From Saccharina japonica (lineage: Eukaryota > Sar > Phaeophyceae > Laminariales > Laminariaceae), in the NCBI GenBank assembly GCA_008828725.1, contig MEHQ01003283.1, positions 170,001-234,000 on the forward strand: a stretch of 64,000 bases of DNA, in the 5' to 3' direction. The notes beneath the pieces are model-generated. The model worked only from the letters and a program-made list of their open reading frames with translations, had not been told where the DNA came from and searched no databases. The position numbers and the translations under genes are program-made. The first letter of the stretch is position 1. The number at the start of each line of letters is the position of its first letter. Shown here one piece after another: positions 1-12,900 of this stretch.

Positions 1-565
1 CATCATCCCGGCCCGGAACTCTAACCCTACCGCAACCAGGAGGTCTGCTTGGTTGGCGTGCCATGGGATTGTCGTGCTTGGAAAGGCTACGCGAGAACAT
101 CTGAGGAAGTTCGGCCGCGCGGGCAGATCTACGCGAGATATGTATATTTTGCCGCCGAAAAGCGCAGGCAGAACTCGTTCCCCACCATTGCACCGAAGGA
201 CTTTCGTCATTCGCCTTTTAAGTGCGCGTTCATGGTGATCTCTCGATCTCCCGACTGGCTACGTATCTTCATACGAATCTGATTCAGCATAGATGGGGGC
301 TAGACACCAGACAGCACAATAAATCAACACCTGCTCAACGTTGAACCCGGCAATTTCCCGTCCGCTCAGCTCGTGGGAACCTCTAATACCCTAAACTAAT
401 ATATTCACCTCGGGACAGTAAAACACGTATTTTACCGTCGTACTCATGGCGCTTGGGTCCATAGCAGTCTACGCAAAATAGTCGACATTCGTATGTACGA
501 CTATGTACACCACGCGGCTTTTATGATAGGCAATACCAGGTATGCACAATGCAGGACAGCTACGT

Positions 566-782
566 ATTAAGGGCCCGTTTTAACGAAGAACAAAAAAACA
601 ATTTGGAAAAAAAAAGAATCAAATCCGCTTTTCATCGGTCAGAACTCGCACCACCACCCAAGATTATACCCCAAGATCCTAATCTTTGGTGTTGGTGCGT
701 GTGATGACCAATGAAAAGCGAATTTGAATTTTATTTTTTCCAAATTGAATTTATTTTATATTCGTTAATATGGGCTAAATAA
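566..782. mobile_element. hairpin MITE
   Basis: The left arm (GGGCCCGTTTTAACGAA..., CAATTTGGAAAAAAAAAGAA, CCGCTTTTCAT, ACTCGCACCACCACC) is mirrored by the right arm (GGTGTTGGTGCGTGTGATGA, ATGAAAAGCG, TTTTTTCCAAATTG, TTCGTTAATATGGGC). The whole ~215-bp unit folds as one hairpin with no coding capacity. TAA-like words flank both ends, as in PIF/Harbinger-type MITEs; that class assignment is inference. Confidence 0.7.
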
Positions 783-1212
783 TAGTAAAAAAAAGAGCGA
801 CAATTTCAATAGATTTGCAAGCCCAGTGCGCGCGTTTTGCATTCGCCCATTCATTGGTACTACGGTCTTCGTGCACGCACGTCTTTTCACTGCCCACCAA
901 TGTCAAGGTAATGGGCTCGCTTCGATGAGCGGGCGTCGTCAGACGCAAAACTCTTGTATGTTTTTTCCCTCAAAACCCGTACGTAGTCCGCGCGATCGAC
1001 GTGTCCCACGCAGCTGCAAAGATGAATTTCGACAAAATCCACGATCTCACAGCTGCCGCTTCTTTATGTGTTCACTATTCGAGTATATACGGATACTCGT
1101 AGGGCTACTGCTGCGCTGCTGTGCTGGACTACGCGTAGTATACCAGATTTGCTGTTTCTCGTATACCGGTGTAGTCACGCACTACGGCGGTAAACTAACA
1201 CGCCGGGACACC

Positions 1213-1473
1213 TTACACAGTTATTACTGGGGCCCCCACGCGTTTGCGATATTGCTCGTTCAGATCATACCTCAGCTTGAACACGGGGAGCTTCTTGAGT
1301 AGATGGAGGCCCGTCGGCGGTACACCAAACCCTTTGAGTGCATCGAGGGGTTTGCATTCTATCGAATTTACGAATTTACCTCGTGAGAAGGGTGCAGGGG
1401 ATATGGTTGCACCACAAGGAAGAAGAAAATGAATGCAGAAAGTTCCTCCTCGCGGGACTGTCGCGAAAAACAA
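1213..1473 (-). other. unidentified minus-strand open frame
   Basis: An 86-codon frame. Its second half (KPLDALKGFGVPPTGLHLLK, then KLPVFKLRYDLNEQYRKRVG) has the composition of real protein, and an acceptor-like TCTCACGAG precedes it. It may be an exon or a fragment of a mobile-element protein. Unrecognised. Confidence 0.25.
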
Positions 1474-1769
1474 CGCAACTAGACGTCAAACTCCCCCAGC
1501 AGGGGGCATGCCTTATATGACCCCGCATCACAGCTTATACAGCATGCTTGGCTAGAGCAGAGGGGGCGGCATGGCGTACACGATGTACAGCTGCAGGCTT
1601 GCACGGATAGCAGCTAGAAGGCGGGAGGGATGTGGGCGAAGGCTGGTTCGCCATGCCTCGGGAAGCCCTGGAAAGCCTGCGTCTGTCAATGCACCAGCAG
1701 GCGGTGATACTCAAAAGGTAGGTTCCACGGTGACTGCACGCATGTTGCACGTTTACCCTGTGCTCCGCT

Positions 1770-2190
1770 GTCTTGCGTCTGCTACTGCTGTGCTGCTGCA
1801 TTGCGCTATGTACAGTAGTAGTAGTACGCATAGTTCTACAATGGAGTTATTATTTGCCGCCGTGGTGCTGTTCTTCTGCGCTATTGTGCTGATGTGCAGC
1901 TGTGCTCCGGTGCTGCTGTACTGCTACGTATGATGTTGTACCTGGTAGTCTTTTGGCTGCTTCTCTGCTGCTGTGCGGCCTTTGCTGCTGTTCTTCTTTA
2001 CTCGTAGCTGCTGTGATGTTTGTGTTGCTGTGCTGCTGCTGCTGCTGCTGCTGTACTCCGATGCTACTGCAACTGCTGTAGCCGTGCTGCTGCAGTATAC
2101 CAAGTAATTACGTAGTAATAGTGACCGCTACGAACTGCTGTTGTCCATTCTGCTTGCTGCGGTTCTGTACTCCAGCTGTGCTCTGAATTC
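1770..2190. repeat. CTG/CTGT-rich low-complexity tract
   Basis: Dense TGCTGCTG and GCTGTGCT words, including a pure (CTG)n run around 2030-2053. Open frames through it are by-products of the repeat. Confidence 0.7.
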
Positions 2191-2599
2191 TACCCTGTAA
2201 CATGACACGCGTACGTACAAGGTTAAGGTTTCTGCGGTTTGCGCTGCGCGCTCAATTTTTGATACAAAGATTAATGAAGGACACATATACTTGCGTGTTA
2301 CAAGTTACAAAGCAAGCTGCACAACAGCAGAACGTCGTGCCTGTCGTATCCAGTACGATGAACATGGCCTTGCATTGCCCACTCTACGCGCTGCATAACA
2401 CTGCACTACTGCTGCACTCGTGGTTTTGTGGGCACAAACGTTGGTATTTCTCTCTAGGGGGAAGAATCGGCACGGACACTGGGTGTGCCGCTAGATGTCG
2501 ACGGGTTTGTAGAAGGAACACGTTTTGTGAAACTCATATTTAAGGAGCTCCATGGGTACCTCACCCCTCACCCAAAAAAAAACGGTTTTGATAAGCACG

Positions 2600-3610
2600 C
2601 CGGGCAGATCACGATCTACGTAGATCGTCTACGTAGATCCTAAACTGCCGTGATGAGATGCTGTGCAGAATATGTATAGTACATACTCAGGCCGTGTCTT
2701 AACTTCATTCGATAGCTTGGAATGGCTGGAACGGAACGAGACTATTCGCGTTCGTTCGTTCCATTCCATGCTGTTTTTGCGGTTTGTGTCCGATCGAATT
2801 TTTAGGCACCCGGTCCTGGAACAGGCCGCAACAGAAAGTAACCCATGAAATTTGCCTCGGGACTGTGTAGCTGGACTCTAGGACAGGGGTACCGTCACGT
2901 AGGAAGCGAGTGCTCCTGGTACAGAGGATAGCTTCACACGCAAATAGAGCGCTTGACATGCCTCAGACCAAGCAGTGCTAGCCGTCCAAGTGGCAGCCTC
3001 GGGACAAGTCTAGAAGTTATTATATCGCCGTCGCGGCTCGACGAGGTATCCTGGTGCTTCTGTGAGCATCGGTCCAGCGTTTTTGCTAGATATCTATGGC
3101 CACAGTCTCGTTCGCCACCCGAATTTTTCCCTCGTGAGCCTCCTGTACAGGCCATGGCCGTATCGCGTGACTCCTACCGCAGGCAAGACCTGTGGCGTCT
3201 GCACGTGCTCCATCGCGTGCTCCCATGTCATCTCATTTTGCCTCATGCCCTCGTGGGCCTCCCAGCAAATGTCGCAACCAGTTGCAACATTCCAGCACCA
3301 ATCAACTGCCGTAAATCTCGTTCCAAGTGGGCCGTTCGGTTCTGCTGAACAAGGGTTACTGTTTTGACACATACGCTTCCTCTTTACAAATTTACGGACA
3401 GCTTGGAACGCTTGGAATCTGTTCGGTGTTTTTGTTTCTCAATATCCAATCAGCACCACTTTTTCAGGCAAATAATTTTACGTTCGTTCCGTTCCAATGC
3501 CCGCGAAGTGAAGTTAAGACACGCCCTCAACCCAGGAAACATGTCCTAGATCACATGCAGATTATTTTATTATTCTGGCTCCCACCCGGCAACCCTGAGC
3601 TAGATCAATC
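2600..3610. mobile_element. repeat element interrupted by a second element
   Basis: The outer parts (2600-2689 and 3526-3610) match a continuous relative at about 19196-19370: GATCTACGTA-type palindromes, a TGTGCAG stretch, then TCAACCCAGGAAAC, TAGATCA, TGCAGATTATTT and TCACCCGG. In this copy the segment 2690-3525 is inserted between the CTCA and CTCAACCC parts. Confidence 0.7.
2690..3525. mobile_element. 836-bp terminal-inverted-repeat element, nested
   Basis: Ends GGCCGTGTCTTAACTTC (2690) and GAAGTTAAGACACGCC (3510-3525) are inverted repeats, followed inward by mirrored GGAACGGAACG / CGTTCGTTCCGTTCC. A CTCA word flanks each side, a possible target duplication. A 92-codon minus-strand frame (3372-3094) with a CDIC..H stretch could be a relic, but no transposase motif is recognisable. 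Confidence 0.65.
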
Positions 3611-3675
3611 AAAACGTTTGTTTTTTTTGTCATGCCCTGAAAGTTCGCGGTCATCAAGTAACAGCCGATTTGCCT

Positions 3676-4089
3676 AATTGAGAATTGCCTTTCCGATGAG
3701 AATGAAAATCGATTTTAGTACTTTGTTATTGTTTAAGAGTTGTATTTCGCTCACGATCAAAATTTGACCTAGAAAAATATGTTCCTCGATGGTAGGTATC
3801 GATCCACGAAAAACAAATTGAAATCGGCCTTGACAGGCTCGAAAAATCAAGTATTACGGGAATTTGCATTTATGAGCGAGGTCCCTCGCCCATAAATACA
3901 GATGTTCTGGGATCCTCGATATCTTGAGACTGCCGATGCCGTTTTCGTTTTTTTTTTGTCATCAACGGGTGTCACAACTGGCAATAGTTTACAGTGAAAA
4001 AAGTGACTGTACGGGAAGTGCATCTCTTACAATTCAAAAACCAATATTTTCGATTTTCATTCTGATCGGAAAGGCAATTCTCAATTAGG
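3676..4089. mobile_element. ~414-bp terminal-inverted-repeat MITE
   Basis: The ends CTAATTGAGAATTGCCTTTC and its reverse complement, followed by CCGATGAGAATGAAAATCGA / mirrored, are almost perfect for 40 bp. A GCGAGGTCCCTCGCCCATAAAT hairpin lies in the middle. A truncated copy in the opposite orientation is at about 38998-39360. Confidence 0.8.
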
Positions 4090-4417
4090 AAAATCGGCTG
4101 TTAAGTGGGAATCGATTTTCGGTCCGAGGTGTGGACATATGCACGCTTACCCCTATACGGGGTAGGTGTACAGCGAATAATAATAATACAAAACCCACCA
4201 GGGATTCCTGCGGCACTGGGTGGGGTCCTTCCGTTGACGAGGAGCCCGTTAGTCGCAACTAAATTCCGCCAAAAAGCCCTACCTGTACAGCAGCAGGGTG
4301 TCCACCTTAAAACCTCCCCTTAAAGCCGCCCCTTGACAACGTCATTTACGTGGTCCTGTCTCTAGTCGTGGTCTAATCTTTCACTACAATGCTAAAATGA
4401 CCGCTGCTGTTTCCAAT

Positions 4418-4536
4418 TATTACGGGAGACCATAGTAAATAGGGACCTACAAGTACGGTGCACACAAAAACGTATATATTTTATCCCCCTATTTTTACCA
4501 ACATTTGGTCCTATTTACTTCGGTCCTCCGTAATAG
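4418..4536. mobile_element. MITE family 1, copy 1
   Basis: About 120-bp element with inverted ends ATTACGGGAGACCATAGTAA and CGGTCCTCCGTAATAG, and the inner mirrored words AAATAGGGACC / GGTCCTATTTACT. Seven copies with the same ends are in the window. Confidence 0.8.
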
Positions 4537-4599
4537 ACTATGTTTGCCGTGACAAGCCTATGTAACCCGGTCTTGTCGCCCGAGAGGCCTTAGCCCCGT

Positions 4600-4815
4600 A
4601 ACTCCTCAACCCTTTTTGGACTGGAGTCCCGTTTTGGCGACAAATTACTTGGAATTAGAGTGGTTTGTCCCCCAAAATGGGACTGCAGTCCTAAAAGGGT
4701 TAATAACTGGTCCCGCGAATTTGGGGACAGACTACTTGGAATTAGTGTGGGACATTTTTTTGTCAGTTATGAATGGGTTAAAAGAGGGACTGCAGTCAGT
4801 CCCGTTGTGAGGACG
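4600..4815. repeat. dispersed repeat family 3 (GGACTGGAGTCCCGTTTTGG), copy 1
   Basis: The unit has mirrored halves CCCTTTTTGGACTGGAGTCC / GGGACTGCAGTCCTAAAAGGG. It is followed by ACTGGTCCC(G)CGAATTTGGGG, ACTACTTGGAATTAGTGTGG and a closing ATGGGTTAA. Relatives occur at 23100-23285, 29937-30040 (partial) and 37565-37675 (partial). Confidence 0.7.
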
Positions 4816-6806
4816 AAACACTTGGGGGGAATGTAGAGTCAGATTTAGGTTTCTGTACAGGGCGGTACTAAAAGGGTGGCCTTAGAGTGGTGGGCCCCCA
4901 CTCTACCCCCTAGTATCGTAGCACGACTCGTGCTCGCTTTTTTTTTTTTTTTTAATTTATCCTCAGGCGGATGGGTCAAAATAAAGCTCGCAGTTCTTCC
5001 TACCGCAAAGTTCCAAACTATTAACCTCTTCTTTTTTTATACCCTCTCGGCCGGGGCGGGGGGCGTCAGAGGGGAGCATTAGAACATTAATATTGACGAT
5101 AAAAAGTGACGATTTCAGCAAAACGGCAACTGCCTTGGTATACGAGCTGGGCTGGCCAAGAATGCCTTTTTTCTTCGTCCGGCGGTTTCTCAGCCATTTG
5201 GAAATATTACGACTCAAAGTTACGAGTAGTGGCGGTGTGTTCCCGAGTCTACAGACCAGCTCGTAGGGGGCGATGCGAAGTCGTGGTCGAGTTCCAATGC
5301 AACGATTCGTTCCGGCAAGTGCTCCACACGGATCGTGTAACCGTGCTGCCGGCCGCTCATGCCGCTCGTAGACAGTCGGTATCACCAAACGTTTTCAGTG
5401 TGCTGGTCTCTATCTCGGGGTCCATGAAAAAAAAAAGAGTGTCGAAACTGTTTATTTCGATGACAGCACCGTCCACATGAAACCTGAAAACAGCCAAAGG
5501 CTCGCTCTTCTTAAGTAGCAGGGGTGCGTCCAACGTCCAGCGTAAACAGGTGCGAGAAACGCGCGCAGGATACCGATGCTTGTACTGCTGCTGCACGCAC
5601 TTTCCACAGAGAGGTGATTCGGAATACCGCACCTCTCGTGCTCAGGCCGCTACACGTGGGTCCTCATGCGATACTATATGCAAGTTTTGTTTTAACACGT
5701 TCCGAGCAAAAACTACTCGCATACCACTCAGTCCCAAGCCCTTTCCTATGCGGTTCAATTTTTTTGCTTCTTATTGTGGTCCGATAGGGTTTTTAGCGAC
5801 CTGGTTCGAAAATCAAAACAAAACGTTTCCTATGAAAAACAAAACGTTTTTTTTTTTCGCGTGCAGAGATTCGAGCAAACGGCGAGAACAACTGCTATTG
5901 TTGTGGTCTGGCGCTGCGAAGAGACGCGTCGAGTGCGCCACACTGGGCGTAGCACCCAAGCGTCCTAGCCCACGCTGGTTGCCACTGGTCTGACGGCGAA
6001 GGGACGCGCGGAGTGTGCTCGAGTCAACCTGCCTTGGTATTTTGTAGATTGACACGACGCAGCATCCGAGCCCAGCACGCTGACTGACTGACTGCTGCTG
6101 CTGCTGTAGTCTACGAGGGCGGAGAGGCTCGCGCGCCGAGTACGCTTCTCTTCGTCTCTAGGCCCGAGCCCACCCCAGCCGATTGTGGTCTGGCGACGAG
6201 GAGACGCTCCGACCGCCGACTGCGCGTCAGACGCGAAGCAACGTCGCTCTGTCACCATCCAACTCATGACTCATCGATCGTTCTGCTGCTGCTTGCTTGC
6301 TTGCGTGGATAGCATCTTGGTTTTTCGAATAGCATGCCATTTTTCGATTTGAAAATCTGATGGCCCAAGACGTCGGGTTTTGGATCAAAGTCTGACGACC
6401 TGGGCCGTCGGCTTCTCGAATAAAAAAAATCCAGTCAGACTTTGCACAATCAGACTACATTGGCAGATGCTTTTACTTTTTTAGATAAAAAAATATAAAT
6501 CTGAAGCTCGAAATCGAACCGCACAGGAAACGGCATCACAATGTATGAACCGTTTTGTAAAGTTTTATGCAATCCAAACGGTTCTGATAGAATTGCGGTC
6601 TTCTTATGAGCTGGGTCGGCGGCCAATGCGCTGACCGAGTGATTGGTTGCCTATGCCCCGCTCAATATGAACATATAAAATGGCGATCGAGACGTTTGTT
6701 TAGTATACAAGGTCACTTCCTTCGTTAATTTGGAAACAGTCAAATATCGTGCATTTTCCAACCCCCCCTCCCCCCGCATGCCTTGTTGTTGCTTTTTTGT
6801 TTTCAG

Positions 6807-6944
6807 GCAGCGGGGGGGGTAAAGGCGGTGGCGTTGAAGTCTCTGGGGATCGGCACCAGCGCTGGAGTGCTGGGCTCATTGGTGGGCATGGGGGGAGGAT
6901 TCGTCGCTATCCCCTCCCTGACGGGCTGGCTGAGGCTGGCGCAG
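6807..6944 (+). CDS. TauE/SafE exon a (first GGG signature)
   Basis: Forty-six codons in phase 0 to phase 0. The acceptor is the AG ending at 6806 after a T-rich stretch, and the donor is GTGCGG at 6945. It encodes a glycine-rich helix pair with VGMGGGFVAIPSLTG, the hallmark of the first TauE/SafE repeat, and ends in LRLAQ, which runs directly into the HQAHGTSL of the next exon. A run of eight G at 6812-6819 near the acceptor is a likely place for sequencing error. Confidence 0.9.
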
Positions 6945-9900
6945 GTGCGGAACTGAATCTCACGATAACATCATGATACCTACTTTGTTTTCTGCTCAAC
7001 TCGTAAGACGTTTTACCCTCGGTGGCCTTCTGTACAAGCCGTGGTCAAAGGTACCGTTCCTCCCCCCCCCCCCCCGGTGCGTGCCTCTTTTTTTTGTCAC
7101 TCAGAGGGTTCCGCGTTCCCTCTGCTCGTCCGTTTGCTTCAAGTTTGTAATATCGTGACAGATTCCAACACCTCGCCTCTTCTTTTTTTTTTTTTTCCTT
7201 TTTTGATCCATCCCATTTATTTTCTTCTCCTTCCTCTTCTCCCTCCCTTTTTAGTCGTAGCTCAGACCCGGGGTCACTAAGCAGGCTCTTCTTCCCCTCC
7301 CTCCCCATTACGGCACTAGTGCCTTGCTCTTTTATCGCGGCAAGATTTCAGCATTTTCTTTCCTCGTCGACTCTCGTCGACCTGTGCCTACCCACGCATA
7401 CAATAGGCGCTCTCGACGGTTGGTGTCGTTTGAGAATACAAGTTTACATGACGGAGACTCGAACCCTCAACACCAACGTCGGCAATCTTCGTGTGGTTAG
7501 CTGCTAGACCACCGGGGCGACCGGCTATACCTTGAAAATGGTTGAATATGTTGTTAGTTTGAAAGTGCTAGCGGTTACGACATCAGTATTCTTAGGATAT
7601 CGTCCCGCGTTAAACTCGGGTTTATCGCGGCCTATCCTTGCCCGAAGTGGCACCTGCCGAAAACCGAAAACCCTGATGTTCACAATCTGGGTGGATGGGA
7701 TAGTCAGTGTTTTTCCCGCTTCCCAGTTCTAAAATCCGGCGTTAAGTCTTCTGAAACAGGAAAGACGAGGCGTGGAGTGTGTACGGAAACCAATTCCACT
7801 CGAAGTACTGGAGCCACCTCGGTATCCTCGGTGAATCCGGGTCTGTTGATTGTCGATTCTGCTGCAATGTTATTCCACGCCTTCACCGACTACTTGAAGT
7901 AAATATTGGATTAAAGGAGGTCTCCTGCCCCAGTCGGCGGTCCTACGAACACTTTTCTCGCGTCTCTGTCTCGCGCTTTCGACCGCTGAGCTCGGGTTGG
8001 TTGTCTCACGTATCTCTCCGATCTACCGCTCGGTACACGCTGGAAAAACTTCGTGAAAGGCTGGGGAACGCGGCAAGTCCATGGGCCGTCGCGTAGTCGC
8101 GTTCACGCTTACGCTTAGAGGCCCCGTCGCGCGTGTTCCCGGACGCTCCAACGGGGGCACTAGTAGTCGCCCCGATACAATACGAGTACCGCGCTATGTA
8201 CCTGTTCTGCCTTCTACCCCCCGGTTCCACCCCCCGATCTTCGTGATCTCATCTACCGCCGTCCCCGCCAATGACTTGCTGAGGGAGGCCCCCACCCGAA
8301 AAGAGTGCATGGAATAGTGATCGGGCAGAGCCCCGCTGTTCGTAGGCGCCCCTTCAACCCGGCGGCGCCGACACCGTTACTGTCCCTCGTGTCCCGTTAG
8401 GTTCGGCAACCGGAAACAAGTAGCCCTCGGAAAAGTCCCACCAGATACGGAGAGCAGCCTCGATATACTGACTCCGCGAAAGGCGCAGGTCTCGAGACAT
8501 TCGGGGTCCGCCAACGCGACCACCGCCTCGACGGAAATTCGCAGTGTCTCCCCAAAATGAAAATTTAAAATTATTCCGGCCGCGTGCGGCAGTCTCAAGA
8601 GTTGCGACCCCAACGTAAACGACCGGTCAAACCCGCGCCTCATATAGTACAAGGCCGCGGAGTACAAGGCTATGTCTCTGGTAATAGCAATGCGGTCGGG
8701 GAAATGATTCCGCAAGCTGCGCCCGTAGCCGAATGTCCTGCGTAGCAACTGGGCTATAGCGTATGCGCCAGCATCGGGGCCGCCTGCTCAACCGGTATGC
8801 CTACATTGTTTTGCTCCTCGGTAACGAAGGTACATGTAGAAGTCGACTGGCGTGCTCGAGCAGGGGTTTCCTTTCTTCTAAACGAGGTTCCATTCCTCCC
8901 CTTTTCCGAGCTGTTCGCGGAAGGCCATCCGCAGCTTGGACACGAAACCCTTATCCGTGGACCGGGCTGCGTACCGGTGTGCGCAACCGCTCGCGGAGAG
9001 ACAGGCGGACCCGTGTGCGAGGCCTACGCCCGGGAAAGACGGGACATGCACCCACCTAGTCCCGTTGCCTTGCGAGTCAAAGCAGCAGCAGCAGCAGTCC
9101 AACACATCGTCGTCTGTCGCCGTCGCCCAGCCCTTGCATCCACTCGACTTCCCTCGGACAAACGCGTCGAACTCGTCCGCTATCTTACTCTTGCACGGTT
9201 AACCGGAGCGCCCCGCCATCGTGGCACAAAAAGCCCCGCGGCGGGCGTTGAGTTTTCCCTCGTCTATCCGGACTAACGGCGCCGTCGGATTACGCGGGGT
9301 CGGCGACCCCCGGAATGGCTGTGTACCACAGTTGCAGGAATAGTTGATCCTCCCAGTATTCTCGACTCGACACCCTGAACAAAGCACCCTCTGAACGAGA
9401 CAGGTCGTTCGGGTGGTCGTTCCGGGGTCACGTGCGCCGCCCTACGCGTACGACGAAACAGGCGAAGGTTTCGCGTCTCGCAGTTGATACAGCTACGATG
9501 CGTGATGGGGTCATGCGCTAGGACGGCGGCAGTCTACCTCGTACGTCTTCATTGCTCATTTGGGGCACCACCAATCTTGCAGCTTCCCGTCGGAAGCGGG
9601 GCACTGGAAGAACCCCTCCTCGGCCTTAGGGACTACCTCTAGAGAGCGAACCGTTGCTCCCAGCACTAAGAAATAGAGGAATCAGAGTGTCGTTCCTGCG
9701 TTGTGGTCGGCAACGATCCCAAGCTTTTTCACGCATCGCGAAGCCCTAACTCGTAACCATCACCTCCTGCCATACACCGATCCCACCCCATCTGTCTAGG
9801 CCGGACGACAAAAGGGCGCGCCCTATCCCGGATGCCTCCACGACTAGCTCTCCCTTCCCGCGCTTGCGTACTCCCCCTTCCTACGGGCACGCGAGGAAAG

Positions 9901-12900
9901 GGCACTTGGCCGCGCGGTGTCCGCTCCGCTTGCAACGCCTACACTCGGAGAAATGTTGGAAATAATGGCGTGGGTTGCGCGATGCTGCCACGCAGCTGTG
10001 GCAAGAATGACCCTGCGAACTAGCCGGGGTCGCCTCCTGGTGCGCCCGGACCATCATATTACAGTTCCGACGATTAGCTGCCGCCTGGGCCGACGGGGGG
10101 CCAGGCGGTGCCAGAAGGCCGCGACCTCCCCCACGCCCTCCCACTCGCCCCCCTTCCTCCGCCGTCTCCTGCTCCGCCGCGCGCGAGGCCGCCAGGCGCC
10201 TTGCTCCGAGGGAAAGGGGGCCTGGGGTCGCGGGGCCCGAGTTTTCCCCTGTGGCGCGTACGACGCGTACGACGCGTACGGCGCGTACGGTCCGGGCGGC
10301 GCATATATGCCTGCTCCGAAGGGGGAAGGAAACGAGGTCGGGGCCGTTGACAGGTAGTGAGCCTGACCCCCAGGCAACCGGTGCCCGCCTCCTCCTCGTG
10401 ATGCTTTACCCGCCCTTCCTAAGCCCCGAGCGCCGCCTCCCCCTTCGACTTTGCTCCCGCCGCTGGTCTTGAAGAGAGCCTTCATGGCCGCGGCGCCATT
10501 ATCCAGCGTCGCCTTAGACACCCCGCGCACATTGGGGAGCAAAGCCGTGGGGCGACGCAGCACATGTTTGGGATCGGACCCATTGCGTGAAATCTCTGTG
10601 CCCCGGTATAGTGTCGTGTGCAGCGCGTCTCGGTCCCTGCTGAGGTTGACCGTTACGGTTTTTGACATGGTCGCTTTCAGGGTCGGTTCGAAATGGTGCC
10701 ACGAATGGTCGCTCTGTTCGTTGCGCGGGATCCGAAGCGCTTGCGGGAGCAGCGGTTGCATCTGCCACACCAATCGTTCGCACAGCCTATTTTCGAACGA
10801 TTGGTGTGGCAGATGCAACCGCTGCTCCTGCAAGCGCTTCGGATCCTGCGCAACGAACAGAGCGACCATTCGTGGCACCATTTCGAACCGGCCCTGAAAG
10901 CGATCATATCAAAAGCCATCACGCTCAACCTCAGTAGGGACCGAGACGCGCTGGACACGACATTATACCGGGGCACGGAGATTTTACGCAATGGGTCCGA
11001 TCCCAAACATGTGCTGCGCCGCCCCACGGATTTGCTCCCCAATGTGGTCGGGGTGTCTAAGGCGACGCTGGATAGTGGCGCCGCGGCCATGAGGGTTTTC
11101 TTCGAGACCAGCGGCGGGAGCAAAGTCGAAGGGGGTGGCGGCGCTCGGGGCTTCGGAAGGGCGGGTAAAGCATCCCGAGGAGGAGGCGGGCACCGGTTGC
11201 CTGGGGGCCAGGCTCACTACCAGTTAACGGCCCCGACCTCGGGTCCTTCCTCCTTCGGATCAGACATATATGCGCCGCCCGGGCCGTACGCGCCGTACGC
11301 GTCGTACGCGCCACAGGGGGGAACTCGGCCTTCGCGACCCCAAGACCCCTTGCCCCGTTTCCCTCGGAGGAAGGCGCCCGGCAGCCTCGCGCACGTCGGA
11401 GCAGGAGGCGACGGAGGGAGGGAGGCGAGTGGAGGGGGTGGGGGAGGTCGCGGCCTTCCGGCACCACCTGGCCCTTCGTCGGCCCAGGTGGCAGCCGATC
11501 GTCGGAACTGTAATATGATGGTCCAGACGCAGCAGGAGGTGGTCCCTGCAAGCTTGCAGGGTCATTCCTGCCACAGCTGCGTGACAGCATCGCGCAACGT
11601 TCACCATTATTTCCAACAATGTGATTTCTCCGCGTGCAGGCATTTCAAGCGAGGCAGACACCGCGCGGACACGTGCCCATGCCCCGCGTACCCGTAGGAA
11701 GGGGGAGTTCGCAACCGCGGGAAGGGAGAGTTTGTCGTGGAGGCATCCGAGATATGGCGTGCCGTTATGTCGTTCGACCTAGACAGATGGGGTGGGATCG
11801 GTGTATGGCAGGAGGTGATGGTTACGAGTTAGGGTTTCGCGATGCGTGAAAAGACCTGGGATCGTTGCCGAGTACAACGCAGTAATGACACTCTGATTTA
11901 TCACTTTCTTACAGATAGCTCTGTGCCCATCCGCCTTCGCCACGTTTTGCAGCAATGCTGGCCCCGGGCTCCGTTGGAGTCAGGAGTGGGGGGGGGTAGA
12001 GCTGTTAGTATCTCGCTTTCCCAAAACAACGCATGGGGTCAAGGGAACGTTGCCGACCACAACGCGATAATGACAGTCGGATTCCTGCCTTGCCTTGTTT
12101 GTTTGTTTGTTTGGGTGCTTTTTAATCTGTGCCCGTAAACCTTGCAGGGCGTTGCAGCGATGCCGGCAACCCCGGGCTCCGCCGGTGCTCACGAGCGTGG
12201 GGGTCATGGTGTGGGTGTTTAGTTTCCCACGACGATGCAGAATGTCCCGGAGGGAACCTACGTGAGGAGTCGGCCTGGTTGGTTCCGGAGACAGGCTTAC
12301 CGCCGTCCGTTCCTCTTTCGCGCGTACCCCACCACGCATATCGGAGGTCAACACATAGAACATTTGCTGAATTTGTCCGACGACTTCGCCAACGGCACGT
12401 GGGGCCGCGAAACATCTGCCGTTTGGTGGACGCGCGTCGTAGCAGTACGGGGCAGGCCCTAGGTGCCAATATGGACTCTACCGGAGGGGGGATCGAGAAT
12501 CCGTCTTGCCGGCATTCACAATGTATTCGTTTATTTTTATTTTATACCTGGTATTGATTGTGTCATTTGATTTATCTTTTGACACAGACACGCACGGGAC
12601 TCATCGCGGTCAGTTTCCTAAAGTTACTACATCCTAATGGTCTTGTAGGTAGGAGTGGCCAGGAGTTGCGTTACTGTTGTCTGTGCTACCGTTACGCTTT
12701 CCTGACGACTTGCCTGGGCATACAGTATCGCTTCAACTTTCGCTTGGCGGGGGTTGGGGTAAACTTCCACGACAAGGAATACATTTGTTTAGGCTTGATA
12801 GCGCTATTACGGAAGACTACAGTAAATAGGACCAAATATTGTTAGCAAAAATAGGGAAATGCATAGTTTTTTGTGTGTACCGTAGGTCCTATTTACTATG

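Larger units (their letters stand above)
9676..11900. repeat. 2.1-kb imperfect palindrome (head-to-head inverted duplication)
   Basis: The left arm (about 9676-10780) and right arm (about 10795-11895) are reverse complements with roughly 10-15% difference and meet with only about 15 bp between them (centre about 10787). For example, GATCCGAAGCGCTTGCGGGA at 10729 faces CAAGCGCTTCGGATCCTGCG at 10831, and the outer ends mirror each other around GACGACACTCTGATT-like words. Each arm carries one copy of a zinc-knuckle ORF. The block is GC-rich and lies inside the 8-kb first visible intron of the TauE/SafE gene, so it is a mobile-element insertion. Confidence 0.85.

Noticed and set aside
10108-10472. 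Arg/Pro-rich frames antisense to the palindrome ORFs
   Set aside because: High GC opens extra frames opposite the Gly/Pro-rich part; both arms show mirrored versions.
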